A stretch of DNA of 64,000 bases from Ectobius pallidus (lineage: Eukaryota > Arthropoda > Insecta > Blattodea > Ectobiidae), in the NCBI GenBank assembly GCA_964059195.1, contig CAXKWD010000004.1:121802043-121866042 (forward strand), read 5' to 3'. Below the pieces are notes generated by a model. That model was given only the letters and a program-made list of their open reading frames with translations, was not told the origin of the DNA and made no database searches. Every line of letters begins with the position of its first letter. Within the stretch, counting starts at the first letter, position 1. This document shows positions 47,205 through 58,578 of the stretch, in pieces. The translations under genes were made by a program, and so were the position numbers.

Positions 47205-47637
47205 CTAAAACAAACAAAAAATTACAATTTAGAGCTGTTATTCTGAAAGGAAGAATTATGGTCATTTGGTTTACAACATTATGATACTAATTAAATTCAC
47301 TTGGAATAGGAAGATACAATGAAGTGGAACAATATTAATACCATATAATCGTCCAACGTTGGACGTAGCTGATGATGATAGGGAGGTCCTATCAAAAACC
47401 TATCATTAGTACAGTAAGTAATGTATATTAATGAAGTAGTGAGCATTCTCTAAGAAAGTATGTATTAATATTATGACGCTAGTTATAGTTAGGATCAGTC
47501 TTTTGAGCCAATGTCTGTTATAATTAATCCCCCTCCCTCACCAGTAGTGTTAGCAAACATTTGGGTCAAACTTAAAAACTAAAATTCCATTTGAAAAATA
47601 CAAAATCTATATATACGAAAGAAAGTTCCATCCAGAA

Positions 47638-48204
47638 AGGTTCATCCAAAAAGTAAGTTCCGATCGCCGATAAAGAAAACATTAGGATCAAAAAGTAAGA
47701 AATATATACAGAAATTCACTGGCTACTTCTCAACATAATCACTGCATTATTGAGGCATTTATCATAGCGGTGTACCAACAATTGCATGCATGCCTGTGTC
47801 ATAGGACTCTGCCACCGTCTGGAGCAATGAAATCACTGTTGTCTATACCTCAGCGTTGTTGTGGAAATTTTTTCTTGCCAGAAAGCACTTCATGAGACAG
47901 AAGAGATGGAAGTCACTTGGCACGAGGTTGGGGCTATAGGGTGGATGGTTGAAGATTTCCCATCCTAACTGAAGCAACTGATTCTGTGTGGCATGGGCTG
48001 TAAGGGGCTGTGCATTATTGTGCGAAAGCATAATGCCTTTTGTCAGCAGTTGGCGGAAGACAATATCAGTGCAGCCATTTTCTCCTAGTGCTACATCACT
48101 AGACTAGACTGAAACTGCACTGCATCATTCCCACATACTTCCATGCATATGTATGCTCATCCAACTAGTCACGCGACTGGAACTTATTTTCTGGATGAAC
48201 CTTG
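47638..48204 (-). mobile_element. mariner element, internally deleted
   Basis: Ends begin AGGTTCATCCAAAAAGTAAG, inverted at 48185-48204. A minus-strand frame (48031-47843) encodes the C-terminal transposase piece SHNNAQPLTAHATQNQLL, HPPYSPNLVPSDFHLF and CLMKCFLARKNF. The HDNA-type catalytic D is changed to N (SHNNA). The rest of the transposase is deleted. Confidence 0.8.
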
Positions 48205-48224
48205 TTAAATTAGATATATAGCCT

Positions 48225-48321
48225 AAGCATTCATGAACCACAGATTATTGTCTCTGTTGGACATTACATGAGAAGATTCTCAGAGACAACAGAGACAATA
48301 ATCTGTGGTTCATGAATGCTT
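48225..48321. repeat. Perfect 35-bp-arm palindrome
   Basis: Arms 48225-48259 and 48287-48321 are exact reverse complements (AAGCATTCATGAACCACAGA at the outer left), around a 27-base loop. It sits between the mariner element and the element starting at 48327. Confidence 0.9.
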
Positions 48322-48326
48322 ATATA

Positions 48327-49730
48327 TGAGGAGCGTCGATTCAAAACGCGTTTAGTCCACAAATAATGATTTTTCAGGAATGACGAAAAACTGTTTGTGG
48401 CCAAACTATCAAACGAATTTGCAATATTTTTTTCTGATCAGAATCAGTAATTAATATACAGTTGACTCCCTCTAGTCCGGCCTTGGATGGTTCGGCCGCC
48501 GGATGATCTGGCCGACTTCTTGGAATGAGTCATCTGCGTGCAGAAGGGTTTCTCACAGCAGTAATTGACTAGAATAAACATTCTGTTACTGAATGACATT
48601 CTTCTTATGGTGAGGAATGTGACGTAATATAAATAGATTATTGGGCAGCATTCATCACTGTTTATTGATCCTTTTGTGAAGCCGTTGTCGAAGGTTACTA
48701 ATCTTGCGTGGAGCCTTCGTCTTGAATAAACATGCCTGTTTAGTTTTCTGTCTTAAATGTAAACAAATCACATCAGTTCACAGCACTGGAACTGGCGACT
48801 ACCTATGTCGAGCAACAGGCTGCTGCATCAGCTATCGATATAATGTTCATGAAGAAGTGGCGTGATTATGCTTTCAAAAAAAGAGTTCAACTAAAAAAGC
48901 AGAAGAAATTGTGATTGTAATGCTGTATTTTAATTTTTGGGTACGTATGCTTTAAAAAATCGACAAAACCATCTTAAAAGTTGATTTTTGGTTTAATAGG
49001 TTATACTTGACACGTTTAAAAGACCGCCAGATGGTCCGGCCATTTTTTAATCTGGTCGAGGGTCCGGTCCTGGGGTGGCCAGATTAGAGGGAGTCAACTG
49101 TATAGTAAAATGTATTGGGTGTGTCAAATCATTATTTTCATTTATATCTTTTATTGATAGTTAAAGTTTCGAAAGTAATGGACTTAACGCGTTTTGATCC
49201 AACACTATAATAGGCCTAATAATCATTTAAAAAGGTGAAAGTTAGTATTTTATTTAAGAATTACAATTACATCTTTTTGCGCTAATACAAAGTGAACTAT
49301 TGCCGAAGTACCAAATTGTCAAAATTTAAACAATTTCTGTTTTTTAAGCAATTTAAATCATGAAAAATCTATGCTTCTCTTCTTTTATAATTGACCGCTA
49401 ATTTCATCTGTTTCGGCGTCTGGTGAATACCGCTTTCATTAGAAGAACACCTGCAAAAAATAGACGTCATAAAGTTCAACACACCACCTGTTCCGCACAT
49501 GATTGCGTCTAAAATGTGGACTCAACGTAATTTGCACCGAACCAAGTGCTGGACTGAACGCGTTTTGCATCGAACCCCATATTTCAGGCTCAATTTTAAC
49601 GGAAAAGGTTGCGATTTGAAACAAAAACGTTATGTAGTATCATGCAGAACACCTCAGAGAATGCGAATCCACAAAAACTACATTATGATCGGAGGTGGAC
49701 TTAACGCGTTTTGAACCAACACTCCTCATA
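48327..49730. mobile_element. Element with ATGAGGAG ends and TTCAAAACGCGTT iterons
   Basis: The left end ATGAGGAGCGTCGATTCAAA and the right end (inverted ATGAGGAGTGTTGGTTCAAA) continue for ~36 bp into ACGCGTTwAGTCCAC. Related words (GACTTAACGCGTTTTGATCC near 49179, GACTGAACGCGTTTTGCATC near 49552) recur inside. A pogo-like element is nested. No transposase is recognised. Confidence 0.7.
48459..49100. mobile_element. pogo-like element, TA target, nested
   Basis: CAGTTGACTCCCTCTAGTCC after TA and the inverted CAGTTGACTCCCTCTAATCT before TA. The interior reads SCRFQ..HQFTALELATTYVE-like fragments near 48760-48830 that may be decayed transposase DNA-binding sequence. Confidence 0.7.
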
Positions 49731-50309
49731 TCTATCTTGAATGTTAACTGTACAATAACAATGGGAGCCCAGTCACAAAAAAATCACTACTTAGTGTGCC
49801 TCACAGTACTGCATATGACATATGACATGCTTACTTAGTTAATGAATAAATAAAAAAAAACTTTTGCCTAAACTAAAAAGTTTTTATGTTTTTGCACTTA
49901 ACCATCATTTATATATTTTTAAGCATACAGGGGTACAATGCTGTAGGATGATTCAAGAGAACAATGACAAAACAAGATTCATACACAGCAGGCAGTAATT
50001 ATCTTGCCTCTTATTAATGTTTGAGTAAAATCTGCTTAGAATGATACAACAATATGTATTATTTTATCAATCAATCAATTAATCAATTTGCCATGAGCAT
50101 CAAGAAGATGCCATAGACCATATAAAATATGATTTATTACCAAAAAGTACAAATCAATTCAAATACAACAGAAAAATCATAAATGTAGGCCTAAGGGTAA
50201 AGTCGCAATGTAGGGAGGCCCATCTTGCATCTGCGCAGGTTTCCATGGACGGGTGACTTTTTTTTGTTTCCCAGTGAGGTTGACCAACATGACGCTTCTT
50301 GTACATTGC

Positions 50310-50808
50310 TTATTAGCAGGCTTTAAAACTTAGTGCCCGAACCCACAGAGGGAGTTGATTCCGGTTACCAACAACCTGAGTATAGGGGGTGGAGGGTGAT
50401 TGCGTAGGCTGATAAGACTGTCATTGATAGTAGTACCGAGAAGTGAATGTGCTCGTAGTACGGTGCCTCTCAAATTGGTCAACAGTGTACCTTGTCATTG
50501 TGCGTGTTTAAATTTATAATACGTGTTCGGCATGCCGAAAGTAAAGTGTTCTAAAACGCAAACATATATTGAAACATTTGAGAGGGACTATTATACACAA
50601 ACAGGAGAAAGTATCGTTTTGCATGCTTGTAATGTGAGTTTAGATAATGAGAAGTTATTTTGTGGTCTTCCTATATCTGTATTCCGGTTTGTTTACTATC
50701 ACGTGAACAAGCATATGGTAGCTAGGGCATACGCCGAGCATAGTCTGTACAGTACGGTTGCTGTTAACATATTCGATCGGGCACTTAGTTTTAAAGCCTG
50801 CTTATTAG
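50310..50808 (+). mobile_element. Fold-back/hAT-like relic with BED-finger-like N-terminus
   Basis: GCTTATTAGCAGGCTTTAAA (50310) is inverted at about 50775-50808. Inside, a plus-strand frame starting at 50532 encodes MPKVKCSKTQTYIETFERDY, YTQTGESIVLHACNVSLDN and EK. This resembles the N-terminus of CGGBP1-like/hAT proteins but lacks the second half of the finger. Confidence 0.5.
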
Positions 50809-51255
50809 TAGGGGGCGGATTTCTATGACCTAAAAAATAGGATATATGCATGCATTTATGACCTAAAAAATATTAAAATATGACCAATAAAATTAAAAAT
50901 ATGACTTTACCACTTACCCATTATGTATATATTTTTAAGTTTCATTACAATTCATTTGATTAAAATAGGCTATAATGTTAATTATTTAAAATATAGTACA
51001 TTTTCAAAAAGTATCAGTATAATGCAAAATTTACAAAATATATTAAATTTTACAATTTCTTTAATATGCACACAAATATGCCAAAAATATGACCTAAATA
51101 TGCATATTCATACTAAATATGCTACAATAGTTGAAAATTTCCTAAATATGCAGTTATATGCACAACAGGATGCTTGGAATCGGGTTTAAATTAGTCGGAA
51201 ACCTGAAATAATGCAAAGGGGAAAAATATGACATGTCATAGAAATCCGCCCCCTA
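50809..51255. mobile_element. TAGGGGGCGG MITE, copy 2
   Basis: A 447-bp element, closely similar to 15348-15800. Perfect TIR TAGGGGGCGGATTTCTATGA and perfect 8-bp duplication CTTATTAG (50801-50808, 51256-51263). The target lies in the end repeat of the fold-back relic. Confidence 0.92.
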
Positions 51256-51275
51256 CTTATTAGATATCATTAATG

Positions 51276-51545
51276 ACAGGTTCTGTTAGGTTATGAACAG
51301 TGATATTAATTTAGTAGGGCATTCTGAATTCTCCCGAAATTCTAGTTTAGTGGCAGTTAGGTTAGGAATGACCAGTGATAGGTTCTGTTATGTTATGAAC
51401 AGTGATATTAATTTAATAGGGCATTCTGAATTCTACAGAAATTCTAGTTTAGTGGCAGTTAGGTTAGGAACGGTGTTACTAATAAGTGACAGGTCCTGTT
51501 AGGTTATGAACAGTGATATTAATGTAGTAGGGCATTCTGAATTCT
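51276..51545 (+). repeat. ~102-111-bp tandem repeat, three copies
   Basis: GGTTCTGTTAGGTTATGAAC recurs at about 51279, 51381 and 51492, each followed by a GTGATATTAATTTAGTAGGG-type block. It continues into a TTCTAGTTTAGTGGCAGTTA block. Confidence 0.9.
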
Positions 51546-52260
51546 CCCGTTTCATAATTAATGTGCCATATTGTATCTTGTGCGAGGTCTGTTGTGTAGA
51601 TGAACCTGTTTCCCAGAATTCTACGTGTTCTCCTGGCGTGACGTCACACCTCTAACATCCAATCACGGGTTTCTTCATCATACGGAGATAAAAATATTGT
51701 GGAGTTCACACTACTTTTTGCTAGATCATGTTATATAAAAGAAAGTGTAATGTTGGTGGGTGGGTTGGATCAGATTATTCCTCGAGACAACATCTCCTCT
51801 TCAAAGGACTACCTATAACAAAATACGTGTGATATTAGGTGTTTTATGAGAAGAAAGTAGGGTTTCAATGCGATTTTACCAGCCTAAGAATGAAATACAA
51901 ATGAATGAATGAAATATAATACAAATACAATGCAAAGAATGAAATACAAATTAATATAAATTGATATATAAAAATTTTGCACTATAGAAGGATGATAACA
52001 TAAGAGCCAAAAAACCATTTTTTATCCTAATCGGACTATTTTCATTTTGCATATAAAGTCATATTTTGGTGATTTTCATGGTCTTGGTTACATTTCAGTC
52101 ATATTTGTAATTTAACGTCATATTTCAGTTATAAATTCGGTAAAAGAGCACAGTTATGCAGTATGTCACACTAAATTGTCGACTTTAAATTTTTTTCCAA
52201 AAAAGAGTCACGGATATTATGGTTTCACTGTAACTGAAATGTGAAAGGAAATAACAAGTA
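51546..52260. other. Unannotated stretch with a CRE-like site
   Basis: No coding. A perfect TGACGTCA octamer is at 51639-51646. The rest is AT-rich; a segment near 52010-52150 repeats CATATTT words. Confidence 0.5.
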
Positions 52261-53230
52261 TAGTCCAGACAACGAATGAAAAATAGAACAAAAAAATCGT
52301 GTAGTTTTGAAATTTTGCAGAGTTGTCAGAGGGAGTGTCCTGAACAACACACTAAAAGTCCCCAAAGGTGGGGGGTGAGCGGGGGGCTCGCAGAAGGTCC
52401 CATTTTTAGGTTTTTCGCTTATATCTAAACAATGGTGCATCGTAGAGGAAAAATTTCTATATAAAAAATTAAAGCTGATAAAATTTCCTACAAGTTTGAT
52501 GCTACACATTTCTTCCTATTTCAAATAGTTTTCGAGATATCCGCCAACAAAAATAACGAATTTTCGAAAAAAGTTCTTTCGCCTCACGCTTTTCGACACA
52601 CTTTGCCTTCTATCGCTTCAGCCCTTAGGTATACAGCAATATTATCATGAAAGAAGTTGTAGGGAAATAAATTCACTTTAAAGTGAGTAGTCATTTGTTA
52701 CTTTGTCTTCAAATGTTCAAAAGTTATAACAATTTTAAGTTTTGGTCAAATTTCGAGATTTCGAAAGAAAACCGCACATCACATTTTCTCTAGGCTATAT
52801 TTAGGGGTTATATCTTTGTATATAAACTGTATATTGTGTATTTACATCATGAAACAAGTGGAGAAATATCAACAACCATTAAAGTCGAATTTATTAAAAA
52901 TCTGATCACGGTACAAGCACAGGACATGTAATGGAAAATACATTATATTCCAGACAAGAAAGGAAAAATAGGGACAGAAAAAATCATGTAGTTTTGAAAT
53001 TTGGCAGAGATGTTGGGGAAAGTGTCCTAAACAACATAGTAAAAGCCCCCATGGATAGGGGGTGAGCGGGGGTTGGGGGCACTTTTGAATGTCATTTCTC
53101 GCAGTTTTCCCTAAGCACACAAAAGCTATGGGTTCTAGCAAAAAACAGTTTATGCACAAAATTAAACTACATAAAAGTACTTATAAAATTGATCTGAATG
53201 ATATTTCTATGGATTTAATAGTTCAGGAAA
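52261..53230 (+). mobile_element. Two direct copies of the long-TIR element arm
   Basis: TAGTCCAGACAACGAATG at 52261 and TTCCAGACAAGAAAGG at 52946 each start a copy of the element's arm. Both share GTAGTTTTGAAATTT, GTGTCCT, AACA and an AAAAGTCCCC/AAAAGCCCCC block, then TTTTTCGCTTATATC-type sequence in the first copy. The second copy is truncated at about 53230. They stand head-to-tail, unlike the inverted arms at 28350-32721. Confidence 0.65.
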
Positions 53231-53240
53231 TAGAAGGAAA

Positions 53241-53373
53241 TGAAGTATGACATAGTTCTGGATATTCTGTTTTACATACACCTAGCCTATATATTATATT
53301 TTTTTTAACGATTATGAAAGCAGATGATAATTAAATTAGTATGATGCCAAGCAAGCAAACTAGTTCTTAGAAA
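53241..53373. repeat. ~130-bp inverted repeat, left copy
   Basis: Its reverse complement lies at 57780-57909 with few differences (GAAGTATGACATAGTTCTGG at one end, CAAACTAGTTCTTAG at the other). The two copies bracket 4.4 kb containing a CXC-coding fragment and two LINE pieces. Confidence 0.8.
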
Positions 53374-53594
53374 AATAAACTTACTGATGTTGAACGTTAC
53401 ACATAAAACTCATTATCGTTATTATTATTATTATCATTATTATTATACTTGTTGTAAAGCTTAGCCGTTTTATGTTTCGTTGAAAAATTACCGGTATTTT
53501 GAAAGATGGTAAGGAATTAGATATATTTAGATATAGTAAGAATTATATGCCTACCTATTACTTTAAATAAATGTTTACTTGTCTATGTGACTTC

Positions 53595-53737
53595 TGAGAA
53601 TATTTTCACATCATATGTTGTCACTGTGCAACTCGGTGTGGTGGAAGATATGGATGCAGAAAAGCTGGTATTAAATGCTCATCCGTTTGTGGCACCTGTC
53701 ATGGTACGTGCACCAACAAGTATACCATTAGAAGAAG
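53595..53737 (+). pseudogene. CXC-type cysteine-rich tail fragment
   Basis: The plus strand encodes CCHCATRCGGRYGCRKAGIK, CSSVCGTCHGTCTNK, with ten regularly spaced cysteines. The same type of tail occurs at 30380-30480 and 30884-30950. An in-frame stop precedes it and the downstream LINE cuts it off. Probably the end of another long-TIR element copy. Confidence 0.6.
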
Positions 53738-53742
53738 AATAA

Positions 53743-56700
53743 AAGTTTAAAATTGATGACGTCCAAGTAAGTAGGCTAGCCCCTGATGTTACGGTATCAG
53801 AAATGACACAGTATTTAGAAACTCGTGATCTGAAATCTCTAAAAGTTACCAAATTGAAAACTAAATATGACACGTATGCGTCTTTCCATGTTGAAATCGA
53901 AGAACAAAAATTTGATGAAATCTTTAACGCTGAATACTGGCCAGAGGGATGTTTCATTTCCCAGTTTTATGGTGAACTTAGAAGTGATCAGGTTCTGGAC
54001 TCAACCGGAAATGGGAAGGATTCGACGAATTGACTAGATCCTAATAATGATGGGTGCAATTTCTCTTCAACAAGTGGTGTAAACATCCTTTACTGGAATG
54101 TCCAAAGTTTATTAAATAAAATAGATTATGTATCTATACTTAGTAATGAACTAAACGTTCAAATTCTGTGTGTCTCAGAACATTGGTTGAGTTACGATGA
54201 ACTTAATATACTGCAAATTCCGGATTTTTATTTAGCTGACTATTACTGCAGATCTAATACTATGCAGCATGGTGGGTCTGCAATTTATGTAAGAAATGGA
54301 ATTTTAGCTAATAGGGTTATTGATCTATCCAATATAGCTACTAGATCATTATTCGAAGTGTGTTCTACATATATTGGTAGTCTAAATCTCTTGTGTATAA
54401 ACTTCTATAGAGCCCCTGATAATAATAGAACAAATCTTAGTAGCTTTTTAACAAATATTAATGAATTACTTGAATTGGCCTTTCGCTTTAACAAAAACAT
54501 TAATATTGTCTTAACAGGCGATTTTAATATTGACTTCCTATCTGACAGAACAGAAGTTAGAGATCTTATTGACTTATTTACGAGCTATGGTTTACAACAC
54601 ACTGTGAATACACCAACTCGTCCTGGTAGGAACAATACTGAAGGCAGTTGTATTGACAACGCAATCACCAATCTTGATCCTGATAATTATGAAGCGTGTG
54701 TTGTACCCACAATTCTGTCAGATCATGATGCAATACACTTTACTGCAAACGTTAATATAAATAGTACGATTCTTAATCCCTCTAGCAATAATGATAATCA
54801 TTTTACTTATAGACGATTCATAAATGATCTTAATGGAATTTATTTTGTATTTCTTTTAAAACAGTTGTGTTGGTTTTATTTATACACTGTTATCAACTTG
54901 GATGAAAAAGTTAATTATTTTATTTTGATCTTTCATGATGTTATTGATAAAGCTTTTCCTCTAAATTTATGTAAGTCCAGAAGAAGGTCACTGAATAAGA
55001 AGTGGTATACTAGAGAGCTCCAAACTCTTAAACAAAGATGTCTAACCTATTATGAACTATATGCTCATCATGGATTGGCTGAATTTCACAATTTATACAA
55101 TGAAACAAAAAAGTTATATTAAGATACCTTAAAATATACGAAAACTAATTATTTCTCCAGGCTAATTAATAGATCCAAAAACAAGTCTAAAGAAACTTGG
55201 TCTGTTATTAATGGAATGGTTAACCGAAATTCAAATATGAACTCTACTTCACCTGACCTAGATCCAGAAGAATGTAACTCCTTCTTTATAGATAAAGTTA
55301 ATGAAATTGTTAATAGTGTACCAGATAATGATGACGCCATGAGATTTTTGGAGAATATGCCTAAAGTTGACTGTTCTTTTAATTTTAATCATGTTGGTGT
55401 TGAAGATGTGTATTCTGCTATATTGCAGTTAAGCAATAGCCCCACTTTCGATGTCTATGATATTAATTCCAAGATTTTAAAATTGGCAAGTACTTTTATT
55501 TGTGAACCATTAGCGCATATTTTTAATTGTTGTCTTGATGTTGGCACATTCCCCAATGCTTTTAAGTATGTTAAAGTCATTCCAGTTTTTAAAAAAGGAG
55601 ACAGAGCAAAATATGAGAATTACAGGCCAATAAGTATAATACCGACAGTGTCAAAAGTATTTGAAATTTTAATCAATAATCAGATTTATAAATATTTTGA
55701 AAATAATTCTTTATTAGTTAATAACCAGTACGGATTTAGGACTGCTCGTAGCACCTCTGATGCAGTAATATCTTTTTATAAGCGGTGTCTTGATGGATTT
55801 GAGTCTGGAAATGTAGTATGTAGTCGCTTTTTTGATTTTACTAAAGCCTTTGACACTGTTTCTCACTCAATTCTTTTGGACAAACTCAAATTTTACGGTT
55901 TTAATTATGTTAGCAGTAAACTCATATCATCGTATCTGACCAATAGACATCAAGCAGTATTTTTAAATGGAAATAGAATATCTAAGTATAAATTGTTGAC
56001 GTATGGTGTACCACAAGGCTCTGTACTTGGGCCACTATTATTCATAATATATATTAATGACCTCCCCATTTCTGTTCGTCATGAACACCTTGAGACTTAT
56101 ATGTTTGCAGATGACTTGGCTTCCTGTTTAACTTATCCGGATACTGAATCACTAAATACAGAGCTTAGTGCGCTAACTAATAAAGTTCAGAATTGGTGCA
56201 ATGCTAATAACTTAGTAATTAATAATAATAAAACAGAAACATTACATTTTAATTTAAGAGTTAATTGTACAAACATCAAATCAGTCAAGTTTTTGGGTGT
56301 ACATGTTGAATCAGGACTGGGATGGCAAACTCATGTAGATTGTGTTGCAAGAAAATAAGTAATGGTTTATTTATGCTTAGGGTACTCAAGGCTAATGTAA
56401 CAATTGAATCCTTGATCACTGTGTACTATGCCTATATACATAGTCATTTAAATTATGGACTGTTGTTATGGGGAAACCATACGTCTTCTTGTAGACTCTT
56501 TATTTTACAAAAGAGAGCAATCAGAATAATCTTTGGAGCTTCATCTAGGACTCATTGTAAACCACTTTTTATTCAGTCAGGGATACTTACTTTACCGTCA
56601 ATGTACATCCTGGCCTCCCTCCTTTATGTAAAGAGAAACATAAGAAACTTTAATACATGTAATACCGTACATAGTCATGAAACACGAAATAATTCTAATG

Positions 56701-56975
56701 TATATATACACAAATGTAAGTATGCTTTAACGCAGAGTAGTTTCGAATTTACATCATTGAAACTCTATAACAGTCTCCCAGACAATGTCAGAAACTTGTC
56801 GCATGAAACATTTAAGAGGAAGGTCAGGTCAGCATTGATAAACAACCCCATGTATAACATTGAGGAATTTAATAATGTTATTGTATGAATTTATTTTATT
56901 TGACGATGCCATACATTAACAGTATGTGAAAGGCTGAAATTATTATCTATCTATCTATCTATCTATCTAAAATAA
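53743..56975 (+). mobile_element. Jockey/CR1-like LINE, nearly complete ORF2
   Basis: ORF1 tail (53743-54033): VSRLAPDVTVSEMTQYL and EYWPEGCFISQFYGEL, a conserved ORF1 end. ORF2 (frame open from ~54034): endonuclease with NVQSLLNK, SEHWLS, GDFNIDFL and SDHDAI, then reverse transcriptase with PVFKKGDRAKYENYRPISII, FDFTKAFDTVSHSIL, GVPQGSVLGPLLFIIYINDL and MFADDLASCL. A TAA at 55120-55122 lies in frame between the two domains, and a one-base frameshift occurs near 56350. The C-terminus ends at 56888. The tail is a (CTAT)n run at 56946-56970. No RNase H. Inactive but young. Confidence 0.93.
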
Positions 56976-57189
56976 GTTGTTCAGGCACTCTTTAATTAAT
57001 GTTGTATATGTGTATAAATACTGAATGTTCGGTAGATAGAACAATATAGCCCTCACTTATCATAAGATGTACTAGGATTCCAGTATTGGAGACTGAAAAA
57101 AATAGACAACTAAACATTTATTTAAAGCACTATGAAGGCCTACTAGGTCGTATAATTACTAAATATATCTAACTCTTTACAATTTTTCC

Positions 57190-57712
57190 AAATGATATTT
57201 TATAAGAAAAATATTGTTAAACTGTTCCCTTCACAAAATTCAATCAATTTCTCCCCTTCTTTATTGATTCTCATATCTTTACTGTTTCTCACTCTTACCT
57301 CTCCTAAGTTCCCTTCAAAAAACCTGGGTTCACCTATATTTATTTCTTGTGTGTCTCTATTTCCAATTCTAGCATTAAAATCCCCGAGGATACATATTTC
57401 ATATTGCACAAATTTATTTTATAACATTTCTATGTCTTCTTCCATCTCTTCGAAGAATTTCAGATTATAAAAATTAGAATCACGTGGATGATGATATACT
57501 ACTCCTATAAGTAAATTTGTATTACACTCGTCCTCTGACCACTGAATCCATAAACTTTCTTCATTTTCTGTCTCTACCATTTTCACCTTCATAATTACCT
57601 CGTTATCTATTAAAAACGCCAGCCCCCCTGGTGTTCTTCTGTATTTGCTCTTTTTAAATATAACGGATAATAGGCCTGGTTTATATTTCTTATAACGTAC
57701 ACTCATACCATG
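57190..57712 (-). mobile_element. LINE endonuclease fragment, minus strand
   Basis: Minus-strand frames 57706-57419 and 57409-57200 give RRTPGGLAFLIDNEVI, LIGVVYHHPRDSNFYN and, after a frameshift, EICILGDFNARIGNRDT. GDFNARIG is the hallmark of apurinic-type LINE endonucleases. No reverse transcriptase follows. The family is uncertain. Confidence 0.7.
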
Positions 57713-57779
57713 AGATTTTTGTAAGCTTTATAATAATAATATGCTTTATTTTTTATGTTTACCTTTAGTACGAATATTA

Positions 57780-57909
57780 TTCTAAGAACTAGTTTGCTTC
57801 CTTGGCATCATGCTAATTTAATTATCATCAGCTTTCATTTTCGTTAAAAAATATAATATAGCCTATAGGTGTATGTAAAACAGAATTTCCAGAACTATGT
57901 CATACTTCA
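57780..57909. repeat. ~130-bp inverted repeat, right copy
   Basis: Inverted partner of 53241-53373. It abuts the start of a long-TIR element copy at 57918. Confidence 0.8.
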
Positions 57910-57917
57910 TATCCTTA

Positions 57918-58560
57918 TAGTCCAGTGAATGAATGCCGAAAAGGGGCGTGTAGAGGATATGGAAGGGGGGAGAATTTTTTCTTCAGGAATGTGTTGGGGG
58001 TAGTTAGGAGGTAAACATAATAAAAGTCCCCACCCCTAGCCCTTGTGCTTCAGGGGTGGAAAAGGCACTTTTTTGGGTTTTTTGCTTATAACTTGAAAAA
58101 GGTGAGTCATAGTGAAAATCTATTTATATACTAAATTAAAGCTAATGAAATTCCCTACAAATTTGTTTATATGCATTGTTGTCGTATCTAAAACTTTTTT
58201 CGAGATACAAGCACTTGAATATCGCCGATTTTCCGAAAATTTAAATTTACCTCATGTTTTTTGTTAAATTTGTCTCTCTAACTCCTCAGCCTTTCGGTTT
58301 ACAGCAAAGTTGTCAGGAAAAGAGTTGTAGAGCATTAAATTGTCTTTAAATACGTATATAGATATTTAATGTATCTTCAACAAGACCAAAGTTACGGTAA
58401 TTTGAAATTCTGGGGTCAATTTTGTGATTTCTCAAGAAAATTGCACAATTGTTATTTCCCAATTCAACAGATACAGATATATATATATATAAACATATAT
58501 ACATACGTATACATATATACATATTATATATTTTAATAAAGTTCCGCCTTAACCCTTAAC
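57918..58560 (+). mobile_element. Left arm of a long-TIR element copy
   Basis: It starts TAGTCCAGTGAATGAATG and runs through GTAAACATAATAAAAGTCCC, TTTTTTGCTTATAACTTG and CGAGATACAAG-type blocks to an AT-rich end. It matches the arm at 28350-29290 block by block and leads directly into the coding frame at 58579. Confidence 0.75.
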
Positions 58561-58578
58561 ATAAAAGTCAAAGGTCAT

